Part shown: positions 55,020 to 57,703 of the stretch, in pieces
How the letters are laid out: the number at the start of each line of letters is the position of its first letter
Numbering within the stretch: the stretch's first letter is position 1
Assembly: GCA_022448265.1 (NCBI GenBank)
Contig: JAKVCC010000019.1
Coordinates: 12,573 to 70,275 of the forward strand
DNA length: 57,703 bases
Source: Pirellulales bacterium
GTDB taxonomy: Bacteria > Planctomycetota > Planctomycetia > Pirellulales > Lacipirellulaceae
Reading direction: 5' to 3'
Notes under the pieces: model-generated
What the model saw: only the letters and a program-made list of their open reading frames with translations
Databases searched by the model: none
What the model was told of the DNA's origin: nothing
Program-made: the position numbers and the translations under genes

Positions 55020-57575
55020 TTAGGACTCGTCGTCGCCCGGTTCGCCGTCGCCATCGGCCACAGCACCCACAGGTTCCGGATCAGCCTCCTTGGTAGCGAG
55101 CCCCTCAAAGGAAAGCTGCTTTTTGCCGCCGACCTCTTTCATGGACACGCGAATCGCATCTTTGCCGCTGAACTCGCCTCTCAAAAGCTCTTCTGCCAAG
55201 GGATCCTCAATAAACGATTCGATGGCGCGGCGAAGCGGCCGGGCACCGTAGTCGGTATTCGAACCTTTCTTGATCAGAAACTCCTTGGCTTCGCTGACCA
55301 GGTCGAGTTCTAGCCCTTGCTCACGCAGACGATCGCGGATCTTGGCCAATTCGAGATCGACAACCTCTTTCAAATCGCCAACCGTGAGGTGACGGAAGAC
55401 GATAATGTCGTTCACGCGATTGATGAACTCGGGCCGGAACACCTTTTCAATCTCCTCAGTCACACGCGCTTTCATGTTATCGTAAGAGGCATCTTCGTCC
55501 GGCTTTTGAAAACCAAAAGCCGCTTCATTCTTGATCGCATCAGCGCCGGCATTGGTAGTCATAATGAGAATGACATTACGGAAATCGACGTTGCGACCAT
55601 AGCTGTCGGTCAGCCGACCCTCTTCCATTAACTGCAAGAGCATGTTGAAGACTTCTGGATGCGCCTTTTCAATCTCGTCCAGCAGCACCACAGCGTACGG
55701 GCGGCGGCGAATTTTCTCAGTAAGCTGCCCACCTTCTTCATATCCAACGTATCCGGGTGGCGCGCCAATCAAGCGACTGACATTGTGCTTCTCCATGTAT
55801 TCGCTCATATCAATCTGAATAAGCGCCTCTTCGTCGCCAAACATAAACTCAGCCAAGGCCTTGGCCAGCAATGTCTTGCCAACACCTGTTGGGCCCGCAA
55901 ATACGAAGCAACCCGTGGGGCGCTTGGGATCCTGCAAGCCACTGCGACTGCGGCGCACGGCCTTGGAAATCGCGTGAATCGCTTCGTCTTGGCTGATCAC
56001 GCGGTTGTGCAGCTCTTGTTCCATATTCATCAGGCGTAGCGTGTCCTCCGTACTCATCCGCGTCAGCGGAATGCCGGTCATCTTGGACACGACCTCCGCG
56101 ATCACGTCTTCGTCAACAACACCACCATTCTCGCGCGATTTTTCGCGCCATTCCTTAGTAATCTGCTGCTTCTTCTTTTTGAGTTTGTCGGCGGAGTCGC
56201 GGAGTGCGGCTGCCTTCTCAAAATCTTGATTTGCAACCGCCTCCTCCTTCTCGCGATTCAGTCCTTCGACCTCTTCGTCGATTTCCTTAAGATTGGGTGG
56301 CTTGCTCATCGTCTTCAACCGTACACGGGCACCCGACTCATCGATCACGTCAATGGCCTTATCGGGAAGACAGCGCCCTGTGATATAGCGGTCCGACAAC
56401 TCCACAGCAGCGTTCACTGCGTCGTCAGTAATCTGCACCCGATGGTGTTCTTCGTAACGGTCGCGAAGCCCCTTGAGAATCTCAATCGTGTCGGCGGCAT
56501 TGGTCGGTTCGACCAGTACTTCCTGAAACCGACGTGCCAGAGCCGAATCTTTTTCGATGTACTTGCGGTACTCGTCCATGGTGGTAGCGCCGATGCATTG
56601 GATTTCTCCGCGGGCCAACGCCGGCTTCAACACGTTCGAGGCGTCGATGGCACCCTCGGCACCACCGGCGCCTACCAGCGTATGCAATTCATCGATAAAC
56701 AGAATGGTATTCTTGGCACGGCGAACTTCATTCATTACCGCCTTGATACGCTCTTCAAATTGGCCACGGTATTTGGTGCCGGCCACCATCATCGCTAGGT
56801 CGAGTACGACGATGCGGCGGTCGATCAGTATCTCGGGAACATCGCCCTCGATCACGCGCTGTGCAAACCCTTCGACGATTGCGGTCTTACCTACGCCGGC
56901 TTCGCCCAAGAGGACCGGATTATTCTTTGTGCGGCGACAGAGAACCTGGATGGCTCGTTCAATTTCCTTTGCCCGGCCGATGACCGGGTCAAGCTTATCT
57001 TGCTTCGCAAGTTCCGTGAGATCTCGCCCAAAGCTATCGAGGGCCGGCGTCTTGCTCTTGCTGCCTTTGCTCCTCTCGCGCTCCTCACCCATTTCCCCAC
57101 CTCGCCCACCACGGCCTCCCGATTCTTCACCTTCCAGCCCATGCCCTAGCAGGTTGAGGACCTCCTCGCGCACTTCTTCCAACTTCAGGCCCAGATTCAT
57201 GAGTACTTGGGCTGCGACCCCTTCCTGCTCCCGTAGCAGGCCCAGCAAAATGTGTTCGGTGCCAACATAGTTATGATTTAGTTGGCGAGCTTCTTCCATC
57301 GAGTACTCAATGACCTTCTTGGCACGCGGTGTTTGTGGCAACTTGCCCATCGTGACCATGTCGGGGCCGCTCTGAACCAGTTTTTCGACTTCCAGACGAA
57401 TCTTTCGCAGATCCACGTCCAGATTCTTGAGGACGTTTGCCGCAACTCCACTTCCCTCCTTGATCAGCCCCAGCAAGACGTGCTCGGTACCTATGTACTC
57501 GTGATTGAAGCGCTGGGCCTCTTGGTTGGCCAATTGCATCACTTTGCGGGCTCGGTCGGTGAATCGTTCGTACAT
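55020..57575 (-). CDS. clpC: ATP-dependent Clp protease ATP-binding subunit ClpC
   Basis: An 851-aa protein starting at ATG 57575 ([15 protein letters not shown]), seven bases after GGAG; ATG 57581 also lies in frame but is too close to that site. Two Clp-N repeats cover residues 1-145. A Gly/Glu-rich linker (~148-180) leads into AAA module 1 with Walker A GEAGVGKT (about 224-231). The middle domain has a UVR motif ([22 protein letters not shown]). AAA module 2 has GPTGVGKT and [10 protein letters not shown]. The C-terminus is acidic and poorly conserved. ClpC unfolds substrates for ClpP in general proteolysis. A clear terminator follows the gene. Confidence 0.96.
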   Translation of the reverse strand: MYERFTDRARKVMQLANQEAQRFNHEYIGTEHVLLGLIKEGSGVAANVLKNLDVDLRKIRLEVEKLVQSGPDMVTMGKLPQTPRAKKVIEYSMEEARQLNHNYVGTEHILLGLLREQEGVAAQVLMNLGLKLEEVREEVLNLLGHGLEGEESGGRGGRGGEMGEERERSKGSKSKTPALDSFGRDLTELAKQDKLDPVIGRAKEIERAIQVLCRRTKNNPVLLGEAGVGKTAIVEGFAQRVIEGDVPEILIDRRIVVLDLAMMVAGTKYRGQFEERIKAVMNEVRRAKNTILFIDELHTLVGAGGAEGAIDASNVLKPALARGEIQCIGATTMDEYRKYIEKDSALARRFQEVLVEPTNAADTIEILKGLRDRYEEHHRVQITDDAVNAAVELSDRYITGRCLPDKAIDVIDESGARVRLKTMSKPPNLKEIDEEVEGLNREKEEAVANQDFEKAAALRDSADKLKKKKQQITKEWREKSRENGGVVDEDVIAEVVSKMTGIPLTRMSTEDTLRLMNMEQELHNRVISQDEAIHAISKAVRRSRSGLQDPKRPTGCFVFAGPTGVGKTLLAKALAEFMFGDEEALIQIDMSEYMEKHNVSRLIGAPPGYVGYEEGGQLTEKIRRRPYAVVLLDEIEKAHPEVFNMLLQLMEEGRLTDSYGRNVDFRNVILIMTTNAGADAIKNEAAFGFQKPDEDASYDNMKARVTEEIEKVFRPEFINRVNDIIVFRHLTVGDLKEVVDLELAKIRDRLREQGLELDLVSEAKEFLIKKGSNTDYGARPLRRAIESFIEDPLAEELLRGEFSGKDAIRVSMKEVGGKKQLSFEGLATKEADPEPVGAVADGDGEPGDDES

Positions 57576-57703
57576 GGCCATTCTCCGGTGCTTTCTGCTT
57601 CGCTAGGCCGCCTGACGGCGGTGGGGCGCTGCGGTAGTTGATTCTTCTTTGTCAGGTTCTAAACAGTTTTCTTCGCTATTGTCCACAGGGGCACTATCGA
57701 AAG

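Overview
The window looks like chromosomal DNA of a planctomycete, most likely of the Pirellulales type. The lineage markers are a DUF1559 prepilin-like protein with a downstream lipoprotein, a BBP7-type outer-membrane barrel, a PSCyt1/DUF1549/DUF1553 protein with a DUF1501 partner, ThuA and DUF1080 secreted proteins, and a secreted dehydrogenase ending in dockerin-like and PEP-CTERM-like segments. No rRNA, tRNA, CRISPR array, insertion sequence or phage module is visible. Many genes use GTG or TTG starts, and several starts had to be chosen from the Shine-Dalgarno sequence.

Layout. 1-9.2 kb: guaA and ettA (minus), surE and a lipoprotein (plus), an eno operon with two small membrane proteins (minus), an ArsM-like methyltransferase and a DUF1080 protein (plus). 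9.4-11 kb: DUF1559 pair (minus). 11.2-16.5 kb: a four-gene locus resembling type VII (ESX/Yuk) secretion, with a WXG100-like protein, a coiled-coil protein, a second small protein sharing the same W-x-D-x5-F motif, and a 1322-aa EccC/EssC-like ATPase. 16.7-20.2 kb: one 1163-aa polypeptide joining a fatty-acyl-AMP ligase, an acyl carrier protein and a PLP alpha-oxoamine synthase. 20.9-24.8 kb: a 62-aa protein, the BBP7 barrel, a TraB/GumN-like protein and a 32-aa very basic protein. 25-32.7 kb: housekeeping genes fabZ-like, trmB, purF, a DUF2237 gene, an orphan fetB-like permease, proB and lexA. 33-41.9 kb: secreted PQQ-type dehydrogenase and the ThuA/DUF1501/DUF1553/DUF1080 group. 42-48.9 kb: hflKC, an NtrC-type regulator with its sensor kinase, and an LptF/LptG-type permease. 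49-57.7 kb: PP2C phosphatase, PEGA lipoprotein, the mlaEFD lipid transporter and clpC.

The two most interesting systems lie side by side on the same strand: the type VII-like locus and the self-contained acyl-activating/condensing enzyme, which could make a sphingoid-base-like long-chain amino ketone. Nothing shows that they work together. Translational coupling is common: GTGA or ATGA overlaps occur in the eno, hflKC and DUF1553-DUF1501 operons, and TAATG in mlaEF. A direct repeat upstream of lexA is a plausible autoregulatory operator. Several uncharacterised dyads lie in the long intergenic stretches.
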